Shown piece by piece: positions 36,801 through 48,222 of a stretch of DNA of 64,000 bases. Under the pieces are notes generated by a model. That model was not told the DNA's origin. It did not search any database and saw only the letters and a list, made by a program, of their open reading frames with translations. The position numbers and the translations under genes are program-made. Source of the stretch: Paraphysomonas bandaiensis (taxonomy: Eukaryota; Chrysophyceae); contig CBFFRP010000363.1 in assembly GCA_965644295.1 (NCBI GenBank), positions 434,001 through 498,000 on the forward strand, written 5' to 3'. Position 1 is the first letter of the stretch; every line of letters begins with the position of its first letter.

Positions 36801-38690
36801 CTGCCCGTACTGCCTCACGTTTGTATATATTTGGCTTAGGTAATGGTGGATACGTCGAAGTGTATCTCACGTTCGCCTGTTTCTCATACTCAGATCCATG
36901 CTTGTACTCATGTGCTCCATCTGTTTGAATAGGGACCATCATATGCTTGTTATATGGTACGTTTGAGCCGGTGTCAGCAAATTGCATATTAGTGAGTGCG
37001 GTTGAGGGGGAAGCTAACGATGGGGTCAGCAACATTGGCTTAAAAGGTTGTGGCACACACACATCAGAATGGCTCATCCAAGCCTACATCAAATAGTTAC
37101 CAAAATATTTATAAGAATTATATTATAGTACAATCAGATTGCACGCCAGAATTAGAGAAATATAATTCGACAGATCAGTTTCTCATACCAATTTTTGACA
37201 TTCTCGAGAGCAGTAGAAAGCATCTCCACAACGTTTACACCTAAACAATATACCAACATAAATACACGTGAACTAAAATCTGAAAGGGAAGGGTGAAAAA
37301 TCCATCCCTCTGTGGACAATCATTCCTCATCTGCATACGATATATGTTTAATTAACTACCTAAATGTCGTTGTCTTACAGCATCGCTCACAGTGTCCAGC
37401 AAGTGGTGCAAGCAGGGAGAGATCAAACCGCCACTCCTCCACTTGACGCTTGCGCAGGCCGTCAACAGGTGGAAAAGAGGCAACACCGGCGACTGGTGGA
37501 TACTGTAACTTTCGCCGCGGGACCAATTTCTGAGTACCATGTTTCAGCAAGAGAAAGATCAAGAGTAAAGTACAAAACGATATTACCAGTAACTTATCTA
37601 ACCATATATACATATATATATGACACTGCAAAATATAACCCACATATGACTGTTTCGTTGTCAGCAGCACACCAAAGGTATAATGCAAACTATACCATGA
37701 GAATATTGTCTTCAGACTTTGTCCGCTTTATACACATTGTTTTCGATGAACTACAGCAAACACTTTGGTCGTCCACACTACATATCAGATGGTAGTGGGC
37801 TTGGCGCTGCGACATGTATATTAGTACAGCCCTTTCGTATACATATATGGAACCATGTAACGAATATTCATACTACGATTATATTTAGTCTCTCACCTCA
37901 TATGAATCAACTATTTTCTTATAAGTATGAAGGCTGATTTGCTGCTTTGCAACCACATAATCAGGTTTTCTCGCCGATGAGGACTCATCCATATGTGCAG
38001 TCGCAGCAGAGGGATCGGCGCTGATCACTCTGTGAAAGACGCCCAACAAAATGTATGTCATTGACGCGAATGGCACAAAATTCAAAACTAACCTAATGTC
38101 TTCAACAGGTACATCATTCTCAACATGTCCATTATGATGTCGCAAAGTTAAGGTCTTGTTGTCGTGTGAATATTCTAGCACTTCCGCACGATGAAAGTCC
38201 TGCAGTATGATGTTTAGCATCATTGAGGGTCATTATTTCATACTTACGTCCTCTATCATCCGGTCCACCAAATCACCTACAGATATCCCACTCAAAACGT
38301 CGACCGGCAGAGAGTGTTGAGAGCTGTCGTCCGGTTGATTATCGCGAGATACCTCCTCGCACACACGCAACTCATCCACCTCTACACCCTCCTCTATGTT
38401 ACCGTCATCCAGGTACTCAATGATGTATATTTCACCCGGCTCTGATACGCCTATGACCCTTGCTGGATACCACACCTGTGTAATATAAGTGTGGTGGGAA
38501 TAACAGCACAGCATGTACACACCCCCTCTATCACTCTCTCCACTACACTCCCAACCTCACATGACACGGACATAAGAGAGCTACAAGGCAAAGGAAAACA
38601 CACTGCACGAGATCGCTCGCTGAAAGTCTTTAAATCAAGAGCTCTCCGTCTCTGTCTCGCTTGTCTGTGATTGAACTGAGCTCGACTCAT
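33844..38690 (-). CDS. Tandem Tudor, MYND zinc finger and UBA domain protein
   Basis: At least 17 exons. The first 13 join in phase (38690-38523, 38475-38248, 38199-38093, 38029-37897, 37529-37360, 37240-37189, 37083-36801, 36699-36541, 36439-36309, 36164-36137, 36001-35814, 35739-35586, 35505-35242); those between 35144 and 33844 are less certain. Tudor 1 spans intron 1 (VGSVVERVIEG, VWYPARVIG, IIEYLDDGNIE) and Tudor 2 is in exon 3 (DFHRAEVLEY, VPVEDIR). A complete MYND finger is assembled from exons 5-7: CERC, CKRCGDAFYCSRECQKL, WMSHSDVC. Pro-rich segments include DPPPSYEDS. A UBA-like helix set lies in exons 10-11 (ALGRPYNEVKMVLTSFNGN) and a clearer UBA near the end (LAEVVAIDEAKAETALRM, GGDINEAMDWILEQ). 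Tudor domains read methylated ligands, MYND binds proline motifs and UBA binds ubiquitin, so an adaptor in chromatin, RNA-granule or ubiquitin signalling is plausible. The stop codon is unresolved. Confidence 0.75.
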
Positions 38691-39770
38691 GCACTTCACG
38701 ACAAGATGTCTGTATATATACCGTATAGGGATGTATACTATACATGTGTACAGTGGACTGTATATAGCATATACAGGTGTAGATATGCATATATACAGAC
38801 GCTGGAGAGAAAAATCCTTCTTTTTTAACAAATAAAATCCTGGAAATCTCCCGTCACAGACACTCTACGGGTGCAGGCAGGTATACACGGCTCTGCTGCA
38901 TGTGTCATGACAGCAGAGTGCATGCACTGCAGCAGTGGAGAATGGTATCTTCTGATGATATTATGATCTCTGCAATCATCACATGGCTATGCCGCAGCAT
39001 GTACTGGACATGCTTGGTATGGATGTTTCTATCTCTTACAGGGACTGCTCCCGTACACAACGCCATAGTCACTGCATGCCCCACATGTACTCTCGCATGC
39101 TCTAGGATCAGGGCCGCTGGGTGCATAGTCTAGCATGAGTCAGATGCGGGTGCATATATATAATAATACCACTGTCATAATTATAGGAGAGGAGCACGAC
39201 ATGTGACCAGCAGTGTGGGTGTATGCAATTCGACTATACGTGTACGGTCTGATTTATGTGACACGGCAGAAGTATCTATCAATGAATTATATGTAGCCTA
39301 AGAAGCTGAATCGGATGATTTCTTACAACTGTTGTGTGTATTTGACCATTGTAATACAGGTATATGTGTATTGCAGGTATTGTAGTTTACTAGTTTGCTA
39401 TGTTCACTGTTGATTATTTCATGAACTTGGAATACAACGCGTATTCGTAATCTGATTGTTACGGCAAACATGAATATACAGTATATTTATTATGTTGAGA
39501 TTTGCTGAAAGTTGAGCTAAGTGCTGCAGTATTAGTTTTTTTTGTCTATAGCAGTCACTAAGAAGTACGATGACTGTTGTTCAAGGTGTGTTTTAATGTA
39601 GTGTTATGATACTTAATCAATGAGTGATATCGAATTCAACTCACTTAGAAATTTACAATGCCTGATTAGAGTTATTATTGAATCACGAAATAGTTATATA
39701 GAACCTGCATACAAGGTGCTGTGGAATATCTCAAGTATATCTATACATATTTAATACTCATAACGACGTA
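38691..39770. other. Intergenic, no gene seen
   Basis: About 1.1 kb including the 5' flank of the Tudor/MYND/UBA gene. It has tatatataccgtatag-type runs around 38710-38800 and no ORF with motifs. Confidence 0.35.
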
Positions 39771-41979
39771 CTACTCCATCAATGAAACTGCCTTAACACC
39801 AACTGAGAGTGACATATTCTCATCGACACACATTGGCTCAGGAGACCTGCGTGCATCGGGTGCTTTCGATGATATCATACTACCTTTGAATAAGTTTGTT
39901 ACCACTGGCGATAGCAATGAGCTACCCATAGGATGTTCTTTTCTTGGTGTATGTTTCTCTACATATTGTTGTTCAAAATTGACACCATGCCCTTTCGGAA
40001 GTCGAAGTGGCCCGATTGATCCATCTGCTCCAACGTTGTATCTTGTGCTTTCAAAAACACTTCCGTCACTTGTTTGAATTCGACCAGGTGTGCTGTTTTT
40101 CGACCTCATATTATCTGTGGCAGGGGGGGCGAGACTGCGGTTAATATTATGTGCACTTTCCGCTAAATCAACTACATGTTTATCAGCATTGGACGTATTG
40201 GGCACAGGGGGTTCCTCGTCTTCACTAGTAATATTCTTCGGTTTATACAACACCGCTACAACTCCAACACAGACTGCAATGCCGGTTACAACAGCCCCTA
40301 TACCACTGACCATTCCATTTTCGGACTCCTCTTGTGGACTTAGGTTCTCTGGAGTATTTTCATCAAGAGTTCGTGAAGTAGTTTTCCTTTTCTCGCTCGC
40401 ATCGCATGAATCACCCATACAGTTCCCATACAGTTCAGAAAGCGAATCTTCATCAAGGGAATCGTCGATAGAAGCGGTTTGAGAATACGTCGTCCTTTCC
40501 CCTTCCATATCACAAGAACTACCAATACAGTTCCCAAGGTCCTCGGTATGCAAACTTTCAAGGGAATCATCGATAGAAGCGGTTTGAGTATAAGTAGTCC
40601 TTTCCACATCCATATCACAAGAACCACCAATACAGTTACCAAGGTCCTCGATGTACAAGTCTCCATTAAAGGAATCGTCAAAAGTACCCCCACCCTCTCT
40701 TCTATTCATGTCATCTTCAACTATATTTCTATACTCACCGTCTAAATTGTTCGGAACAACATCTATATCATGCAACACACTCTGATGTGAAATGGCAAAG
40801 TCAGACTGAATAGTGCATGCTGGGGGATCGCTACACTCTGGACTAACATCACTTTCTACGGAGTCATGGGTCACGCTTTCATTACTCTCCAAATAATCAG
40901 AATTACTCGCTTCAGTGTCGGGTTCAGATGACTGGACGTTAGCGACATCACTATCCACTAAGTCGATTTCATCAAATTGGTTCGATCCATCATATTCAAT
41001 CGGTGGATTCAATTCCTTGATCTCCTGTTCGACCAACCCACTTTTGGCGGTCATAATTTCTCCTTGTGATTTCTTATGTATAAGCAAAGGTACGTCAAAG
41101 TACAAGCAAAGTGCTAAGATTACCACCAAACCAATAGCAGCCACCCAGATAGAAGTTGATGACGCACTACCTGGTCGTGGTGACTTGCCATGGTCAGTAT
41201 CTTTGCTCTTGCTGCTAGGTGCGACTCCAGAGGCTCTTGCGGCACAATTTGATGCATCAGAGGATGTCTTATGAGGTTCTGCGGATGGTGTGCACTTCAC
41301 TGCCTTCTTCTTTTTCGACTTCTTTCGACTACTACTGATAGAGCTGGGAAGGGCTACATACTTGTGTGAGTGACACCAGTAGAAGCAGTGAATATATAGC
41401 GTGTATACCAACACCAAAAGCAAACAAAATATGATGAAACAGTTGGTACTAGAGTATATAATAAAGCGCTTTCTATTGAAATGAATAAAACATACTAAAC
41501 ATGCAATACAACAAAGGGTATCTACCATGCGTAGAGGACGATGTTCCTTGTGGTATGGAGCCTTCAGCACATTCAACTACACTATTGGTAACATTCTCCT
41601 GACAAGAAGTAGGTGCTTCGATGGGATCTTCAGCTGCAGTATCAGCGTCTATTTCGTTGGTATCATCGGCGCATACAGTATCATTACTAACTTCAACACA
41701 ATCACTGGGTTGCTGCAAATTTTCAGATCCAGCGGTTTCACTGTTATCACCCGAACAAGAAGCCCTTGACTTCCCTAGTGCCTCTAGTCGTATTCGTTCC
41801 TCAGCAGCGTTCAATCTCATCAGAAGTTCTGATTTCTCTCTTTCGATCTCTTCGAATATCGCATCAATCTCAGAGTCGATATTGAGAGAAGTGTCGTAAC
41901 TGCCGCTATAAGAGGACTCATCTATCGGCTGATTTAATATAGAATCCAAGTCATCTAAATCAGACAGCAGGTCAGTCAT
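39771..41979 (-). CDS. Acidic two-transmembrane protein with internal tandem repeats
   Basis: Two exons (41979-41526 and 41353-39771) give 678 residues; the 172-bp intron is longer than most here. The N-terminus (from MTDLLSDLDDLDSIL) is acidic and contains a coiled-coil-like segment (EIEREKSELLMRLNAAEERI). A Lys-rich patch (SRKKSKKKKAVK) precedes a first transmembrane helix near residue 235 (IWVAAIGLVVILALCLYF). The very acidic middle part contains three imperfect repeats of about 35 residues with a DLGNCIGxSCD core and ERTTYxQTASIDDSL, so each carries a Cys pair. A second membrane helix lies near 500-523 (MVSGIGAVVTGIAVCVGVVA). The C-terminal tail is Ser/Pro-rich. No family is recognised. 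The start was moved to the first ATG, because the upstream frame opens only with a TTG. Confidence 0.72.
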
Positions 41980-42507
41980 GAGCTCCAATACGATTATATG
42001 ACAGCTAGATATTATACGTCAATGAACCGCTGCTTGTATCGGGACAGCTGTCATTCCATCGCCTACACGTTCAGTTCATAGTCACGGTAGCACAGGCTTT
42101 CGTCATTATGTTTATCGATACTGTGTGTGACAACAATCCTCTCCTGGGCCCTCATATCAACCATATCACACACACTGCAAGATTACCGTGCAGCACCCTT
42201 CGACCATGCTGTTAGGTACCTCCACTGTACTGCTGTACTATGTACCGATACAGAGTATGCAAGTACAGTATTCTTGTTTGTTCTACAGCAGTACACAGCA
42301 CAGTAGTGTGATGTGGTCATGTGGACATCATCATGCACATCCATACGCATGTGTCGTGACATCACCTCACTCTTACATGCTTCCAGCTACGCGAATAGTT
42401 GAACACTTGACTTACTCTTCCCGCTATGTCAATTATTTCAACTACCTCAGCAGGGGCATATCTGACCACCCTGTATCTGTCCCTGCCCCTGCCCCTGCCC
42501 CTATACT
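41980..42507. other. Divergent promoter region; CTGCCC run
   Basis: 528 bp between two divergent start codons. A short hexanucleotide run (about four CTGCCC-type units, 42480-42503) ends a few bases before the repeat-protein start codon. A tactgctgtac / gtacagcagta inverted motif lies at 42227-42295. Confidence 0.4.
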
Positions 42508-44763
42508 ATGACCAGGACATGCACCCCTCTGCTGATAGTGTTCGCCGTTACTCTGGCGGCATCCAGTGCAGTCCATCAGATAGATGAAGAAGGAGGAGGA
42601 GAAGATGATCTTATCAGCACACTGGATGTGGGCGTGGAGTGGTATGAGAGCGCGGGTCACAGGAGTGACTTCGACTACACCTCACTGCAATCAGACGGTT
42701 ACAAAAAAAAATCGAATGCAAAGAGGCACAAAAAGAAGCAACCTGCACCCTGTGAGCCTTCTCCAACCCCAAGTCCAACCGGCCCCTCTCCCCCACTTGA
42801 GGTGACTCCGAAGCCCACCAATAGGAAGAAGAGGAAGCCTACTCCTCCACTTGAGGTGACTCCGAAGCCTACCAATAGGAAGAAGAGGAAGCCTACTCCT
42901 CCACTTGAGGTGACTCCGAAGCCTACCAATAGGAAGAAGAGGAAGCCTACTCCTCCACTTGAGGTGACTCCGAAGCCTACCAATAGGAAGAAGAGGAAGC
43001 CTACTCCTCCACTTGAGGTGACTCCGAAGCCTACCAATAGGAAGAAGAGGAAGCCTACTCCTCCACTTGAGGTGACTCCGAAGCCTACCAATAGGAAGAA
43101 GAGGAAGCCTACTCCTCCACTTGAGGTGACTCCGAAGCCCACCAATAGGAAGAAGAGGAAGCCTACTCCTCCACTTGAGGTGACTCCGAAGCCTACCAAT
43201 AGGAAGAAGAGGAAGCCTACTCCTCCACTTGAGGTGACTCCGAAGCCTACCAATAGGAAGAAGAGGAAGCCTACTCCTCCACTTGAGGTGACTCCGAAGC
43301 CTACCAATAGGAAGAAGAGGAAGCCTACTCCTCCACTTGAGGTGACTCCGAAGCCTACCAATAGGAAGAAGAGGAAGCCTACTCCTCCACTTGAGGTGAC
43401 TCCGAAGCCTACCAATAGGAAGAAGAGGAAGCCTACTCCTCCACTTGAGGTGACTCCGAAGCCTACCAATAGGAAGAAGAGGAAGCCTACTCCTCCACTT
43501 GAGGTGACTCCGAAGCCCACCAATAGGAAGAAGAGGAAGCCTACTCCTCCACTTGAGGTGACTCCGAAGCCTACCAATAGGAAGAAGAGGAAGCCTACTC
43601 CTCCACTTGAGGTGACTCCGAAGCCTACCAATAGGAAGAAGAGGAAGCCTACTCCTCCACTTGAGGTGACTCCGAAGCCTACCAATAGGAAGAAGAGGAA
43701 GCCTACTCCTCCACTTGAGGTGACTCCGAAGCCTACCAATAGGAAGAAGAGGAAGCCTACTCCTCCACTTGAGGTGACTCCGAAGCCTACCAATAGGAAG
43801 AAGAGGAAGCCTACTCCTCCACTTGAGGTGACTCCGAAGCCTACCAATAGGAAGAAGAGGAAGCCTACTCCTCCACTTGAGGTGACTCCGAAGCCTACCA
43901 ATAGGAAGAAGAGGAAGCCTACTCCTCCACTTGAGGTGACTCCGAAGCCTACCAATAGGAAGAAGAGGAAGCCTACTCCTCCACTTGAGGTGACTCCGAA
44001 GCCTACCAATAGGAAGAAGAGGAAGCCTACTCCTCCACTTGAGGTGACTCCGAAGCCTACCAATAGGAAGAAGAGGAAGCCTACTCCTCCACTTGAGGTG
44101 ACTCCGAAGCCTACCAATAGGAAGAAGAGGAAGCCTACTCCTCCACTTGAGGTGACTCCGAAGCCTACCAATAGGAAGAAGAGGAAGCCTACTCCTCCAC
44201 TTGAGGTGACTCCGAAGCCTACCAATAGGAAGAAGAGGAAGCCTACTCCTCCACTTGAGGTGACTCCGAAGCCTACCAATAGGAAGAAGAGGAAGCCTAC
44301 TCCTCCACTTGAGGTGACTCCGAAGCCTACCAATAGGAAGAAGAGGAAGCCTACTCCTCCACTTGAGGTGACTCCGAAGCCTACCAATAGGAAGAAGAGG
44401 AAGCCTACTCCTCCACTTGAGGTGACTCCGAAGCCTACCAATAGGAAGAAGAGGAAGCCTACTCCTCCACTTGAGGTGACTCCGAAGCCTACCAATAGGA
44501 AGAAGAGGAAGCCTACTCCTCCACTTGAGGTGACTCCGAAGCCTACCAATAGGAAGAAGAGGAAGCCTACTCCTCCACTTGAGGTGACTCCGAAGCCTAC
44601 CAATAGGAAGAAGAGGAAGCCTACTCCTCCACTTGAGGTGACTCCGGAACCATCGAGGCTAGAACCTTGTGATATTTTGCCTACCCCGAGACCGTCTAGC
44701 CCTTCGTTGGAGGTGACTCCTAAACCTACTTCTGAGAAGAAGAAGCGTTATAAGGATACGTAG
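42508..44763 (+). CDS. Secretory tandem-repeat protein, 34 identical 18-residue units with kexin-like sites
   Basis: A single 751-residue frame. It begins with a signal peptide (MTRTCTPLLIVFAVTLAASS) and an acidic segment of about 50 residues. A Lys-rich, Pro-rich linker follows, then 34 units of TPPLEVTPKPTNRKKRKP, and a Cys-containing tail (EPCDILPTPRP) closing with a diverged unit and EKKKRYKDT. All 34 units appear identical at protein level; the only changes I see are synonymous C/T in a Pro codon at units 1, 7 and 14. Each unit is strongly basic (seven Lys/Arg, one Glu) and carries R-K-K-R, the consensus of furin/kexin proteases. It could be a cationic wall or matrix protein or a precursor cut into many copies of one peptide. 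No homologous family is recognised. The long antisense frame over the array is an artefact of the 54-bp period. Confidence 0.85.
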   Translation: MTRTCTPLLIVFAVTLAASSAVHQIDEEGGGEDDLISTLDVGVEWYESAGHRSDFDYTSLQSDGYKKKSNAKRHKKKQPAPCEPSPTPSPTGPSPPLEVTPKPTNRKKRKPTPPLEVTPKPTNRKKRKPTPPLEVTPKPTNRKKRKPTPPLEVTPKPTNRKKRKPTPPLEVTPKPTNRKKRKPTPPLEVTPKPTNRKKRKPTPPLEVTPKPTNRKKRKPTPPLEVTPKPTNRKKRKPTPPLEVTPKPTNRKKRKPTPPLEVTPKPTNRKKRKPTPPLEVTPKPTNRKKRKPTPPLEVTPKPTNRKKRKPTPPLEVTPKPTNRKKRKPTPPLEVTPKPTNRKKRKPTPPLEVTPKPTNRKKRKPTPPLEVTPKPTNRKKRKPTPPLEVTPKPTNRKKRKPTPPLEVTPKPTNRKKRKPTPPLEVTPKPTNRKKRKPTPPLEVTPKPTNRKKRKPTPPLEVTPKPTNRKKRKPTPPLEVTPKPTNRKKRKPTPPLEVTPKPTNRKKRKPTPPLEVTPKPTNRKKRKPTPPLEVTPKPTNRKKRKPTPPLEVTPKPTNRKKRKPTPPLEVTPKPTNRKKRKPTPPLEVTPKPTNRKKRKPTPPLEVTPKPTNRKKRKPTPPLEVTPKPTNRKKRKPTPPLEVTPKPTNRKKRKPTPPLEVTPKPTNRKKRKPTPPLEVTPKPTNRKKRKPTPPLEVTPKPTNRKKRKPTPPLEVTPEPSRLEPCDILPTPRPSSPSLEVTPKPTSEKKKRYKDT
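42796..44631 (+). repeat. Coding minisatellite, 34 x 54 bp
   Basis: The cttgaggtgactccgaag phrase recurs every 54 bp from 42796 to 44578, with a 35th, diverged start at 44632; the distance is exactly 34 periods. The almost complete nucleotide identity indicates recent homogenisation by unequal exchange or replication slippage. Confidence 0.97.
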
Positions 44764-45252
44764 TTGCCACGAGTTTTTCGTTTGCTTAGTTTCTTGTTTT
44801 TATATTTCGTTGATTTGTGATTTCTCTGTTTTGCGTGATTGCTTTTATCAGTTTTTGAAGTGTGAGTACTATGCATTGCTGGTTGTCAATGTGTAGTTCA
44901 TACAGTTATGCCATTCTCTATAATTTTGATTTTATTTTATTAATTACAATATCTTTTACTCAGTTGTTTATATATTGTGGTCCTCCCATTGTCATGATCT
45001 GTCTGTCATAGACTATTCACAATGTCGTACTATATGATATATTGCAATTTTATCTGTAGTAACTAGCCGTATAATGTCCAGCGTGTTGACTAATTCAACG
45101 TGTCTGTTGAAATATATGCAATACCTTTTCAAGATTTGATATTACTATTGTGATTAGAACGACTGTGGTTAGGACAAGATAATTTTCAACAACTCAGACT
45201 AAATTCTAATGTTTTTGGTTGAGTAAAAAAAGGACTTGGTGTTTAGAGTAGC
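44764..45252. other. 3' flank of the repeat-protein gene
   Basis: T-rich sequence typical of a eukaryotic 3' region. No gene or repeat is recognised. Confidence 0.35.
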
Positions 45253-45660
45253 ATGGACGCTACTGATATACTATTTTATAATTTTACTATAATTTTATTT
45301 AGCATCAGTGGACAATACGTAGTCAGCCATGGAAGCGCCCAAGGGTGCTACGATTACGAGGAGTACGCAGACGACCCGAGAGTGACTGGACCACCGCACA
45401 CCGAACCCCACGAATCATACCCACAGGAACATATCACCGTCCCGCAAGAAACCCTCAGAACTTCGACAACGACGCCGTCTCCGGCAACTTTATCTGTCCC
45501 CGAGGCCCAAACGGTGCACTGCGACAGCGCTACATTCCAACTCTCCATCCACCTTTCAGCCCACACACCTAGCACTCGGTACACTCAGGACCTTACTACT
45601 ACAGAACCCTGTACCTTCACAAAGCCCAGTGGAGTCTCATCCCAAGGGGAGACCCCCTGA
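45253..45660 (+). CDS. Possible small hypothetical protein
   Basis: A 135-codon frame opening with a hydrophobic stretch (FYNFTIILFSISGQYVV) that could be a signal peptide, followed by Thr/Pro-rich sequence. The region is richer in C than its flanks, and a second overlapping frame (45345-45572) is also open, so the true frame is uncertain. No family is recognised. It may be a gene fragment or chance. Confidence 0.25.
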   Translation: MDATDILFYNFTIILFSISGQYVVSHGSAQGCYDYEEYADDPRVTGPPHTEPHESYPQEHITVPQETLRTSTTTPSPATLSVPEAQTVHCDSATFQLSIHLSAHTPSTRYTQDLTTTEPCTFTKPSGVSSQGETP

Positions 45661-45744
45661 TCACACGCGCCAGTGAGTCCTGAGACACACGATCACAGCG
45701 AATCTCACAATCAACATTAAGAACGGAATTTTGGTCGCACCTTG

Positions 45745-46045
45745 GTTCTTGCGGCGACACACAAGCAGCTTCTGTAGCGCTAAATGTAGGACAATAGAGT
45801 TTGTACTGATTAGTTATGGGTAGAGGTCTAAATAGCCTGTCTAACATTCAACTAGCCACTACATTGGTGCAAAGTAGGGCTAGGAAACAAAATATTGAAT
45901 TGCAATATATTGTAATTGTATTGTTGGGCCTGTTTAAAATCTTCATCAATCGTATTGATGGAACGCTCTCTGACAATAGTATTGCAATATTGTTTCCTAG
46001 CCCTGGTGCAGATTTTTAACGCCTAATGCTAAATAATAAGACTTT
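45745..46045 (-). repeat. Dispersed repeat C, longest copy
   Basis: Read on the minus strand, it runs from ttgaaagtcttattatttagc through attgtttcctagccctgg...gaagattttaaacaggccc and ctagttgaatg...gacctctacccataacta to gctacagaagctgcttgtg. About 300 bp long, with no ORF. Related sequences are at 31802-31926, 50541-50735 and, in part, 33320-33410, 46240-46330 and 5690-5770. The size suggests a SINE or MITE, but no tRNA-like promoter or clear terminal repeat is seen. Confidence 0.65.
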
Positions 46046-47532
46046 CAACATAATATATAATATATACAACACAACTTCGGTTGAGAGTGATTTCTTGCAA
46101 TGACCGTATTTATTAAATTCCAGGATATAAACTTCACTAGTCAGCACCACGACTCACAAAGTTTCACACTTCACACTCCACTGTGTGCTCGGATTTGTAA
46201 ATGCTTTCACTGTTTTTACCTCGAAGGCCTCCCAGGATATTGTATTTTTTATTGGTGAAGCCACCGCTACATTCTATCGTAATATATTGTTTCCTAGTCT
46301 ACATCGGTATGCCATTATCGGTATATCCTTCATGAAAAACTATGTAATAATACGTTCACCCTGTCCTGAATTGTGAGCGAAGTGATAGCCTACGCTACTT
46401 CTTCTTATTCTTGCACCTTAATAGTCTCCTAAACCACCAGCATTTGTCATGCCCAATTTCGCTACATTTCAGTCACAAGTTATTTCAAGCATTATGACGA
46501 GGTACATACAGAATTATTGCAAGTGGAAAGTCAATAGTACGAAATAATGAACCACAGGCCAAAGTGTGTATAGATACGAAAGGTTTGGTATAAACGCAAG
46601 TTTAGGAAATTTAACAACCAAAGACACTCAAACACTAAATGAAATTAATGCACGTGAAACAATTCAGCTCCAACTAGACATATTAGAGGCAGTAAGATTT
46701 AATCTATTCTCCACATTGCAAAGTGATGTACCAGTATTACTGCATTATTGCCAATGATAATTACTTTTTTCAGATGGTTGTACAGTGTCGTGCAGTGTAG
46801 AACGCAAACTGTAAATTACATAATCAGTCCAGTGTTGCATATGAGTGGATATGCTACAACAGTAAGTGATATGCGATACACTTGGATCCATCTCTTACCC
46901 TCACAGCACCATCATCTTAAATACATGTAACCTCAGTCGAATATACAGCACACACCAGATCATGACGAGATGATGCAGTATGAACTCGTTCCAAAGTTAT
47001 CATAAGCATGATCACCACCAGATCGGTTAGCAGCAGTGGCATATGCTTGACAGGCCCACATAACCCACTCAAACACATTCATGCAATGAAACAGCATACT
47101 CAGGAGCGCATTAGTGGTGAACGCTTCTGTTGCAGTTGTATGGCTATTCAGGATGCTCCATGCGGTCTATGCATGTATATGTGTGGGGGGGTTCTGTATG
47201 TATGTGTGTGTATCTGCTGCGGTATTATTCATATGATCATACGAGTCTCTCTCCTCATGAGGAGCACACACCACTATACACCACTATGACCACACACTGT
47301 TGATAGTCCTCACTCGTGTCTGTGAGTAGAGGCAGCAGCAGAGCCTCTGAATCATGTACTCATATATGCATATATCCACATCACATTCACTTCGAAGTCA
47401 CTCAGAGGTATACACTCATATACGTACACGTATACCTTTGTATTCCATATACACAGTATACAGAGAATACGTTGATTCACAGTTGTAGTAAAAAGTTTCA
47501 CATATGCACTCATTGTATGTATATGTATATGT
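46046..47532. other. Intergenic, no gene seen; fragment of repeat C
   Basis: AT-rich sequence. A diverged piece of repeat C lies at about 46240-46330 (attgtttcctagtctac). Several short ORFs lack motifs. The last 130 bp before the microsatellite are rich in gtatac/tatgta. Confidence 0.4.
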
Positions 47533-48222
47533 ATGTACAGTATGTATGTATGTATGTATGTATGTATGTATGTATGTATGTATGTATGTATGTATGTATG
47601 TATGTATGTATGTATGTATGTATGTATGTATGTATGTATGTATGTATGTATGTATGTATGTATGTATGTATGTATGTATGTATGTATGTATGTATGTATG
47701 TATGTATGTATGTATGTATGTATGTATGTATGTATGTATGTATGTATGTATGTATGTATGTATGTATGTATGTATGTATGTATGTATGTATGTATGTATG
47801 TATGTATGTATGTATGTATGTATGTATGTATGTATGTATGTATGTATGTATGTATGTATGTATGTATGTATGTATGTATGTATGTATGTATGTATGTATG
47901 TATGTATGTATGTATGTATGTATGTATGTATGTATGTATGTATGTATGTATGTATGTATGCATGTATGTATGTATGTATGTATGTATGTATGTATGTATG
48001 TATGTATGTATGTATGTATGTATGTATGTATGTATGTATGTATGTATGTATGTATGTATGTATGTATGTATGTATGTATGTATGTATGTATGTATGTATG
48101 TATGTATGTATGTATGTATGTATGTATGTATGTATGTATGTATGTATGTATGTATGTATGTATGTATGTATGTATGTATGTATGTATGTATGTATGTATG
48201 TATGTATGTATGTATGTATGTG
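47533..48222. repeat. TATG microsatellite, about 170 units
   Basis: About 690 bp of almost uninterrupted TATG, with one T-to-C change near 47961. It ends about 115 bp before the start codon of the oxygenase-like gene. The open frames it creates on both strands are artefacts. Confidence 0.97.

Noticed and set aside
39721-41899. Plus-strand ORFs of 80-130 codons over 39.7-41.9 kb
   Set aside because: Antisense of the acidic membrane-protein gene, whose frame is longer and has membrane helices and repeats.
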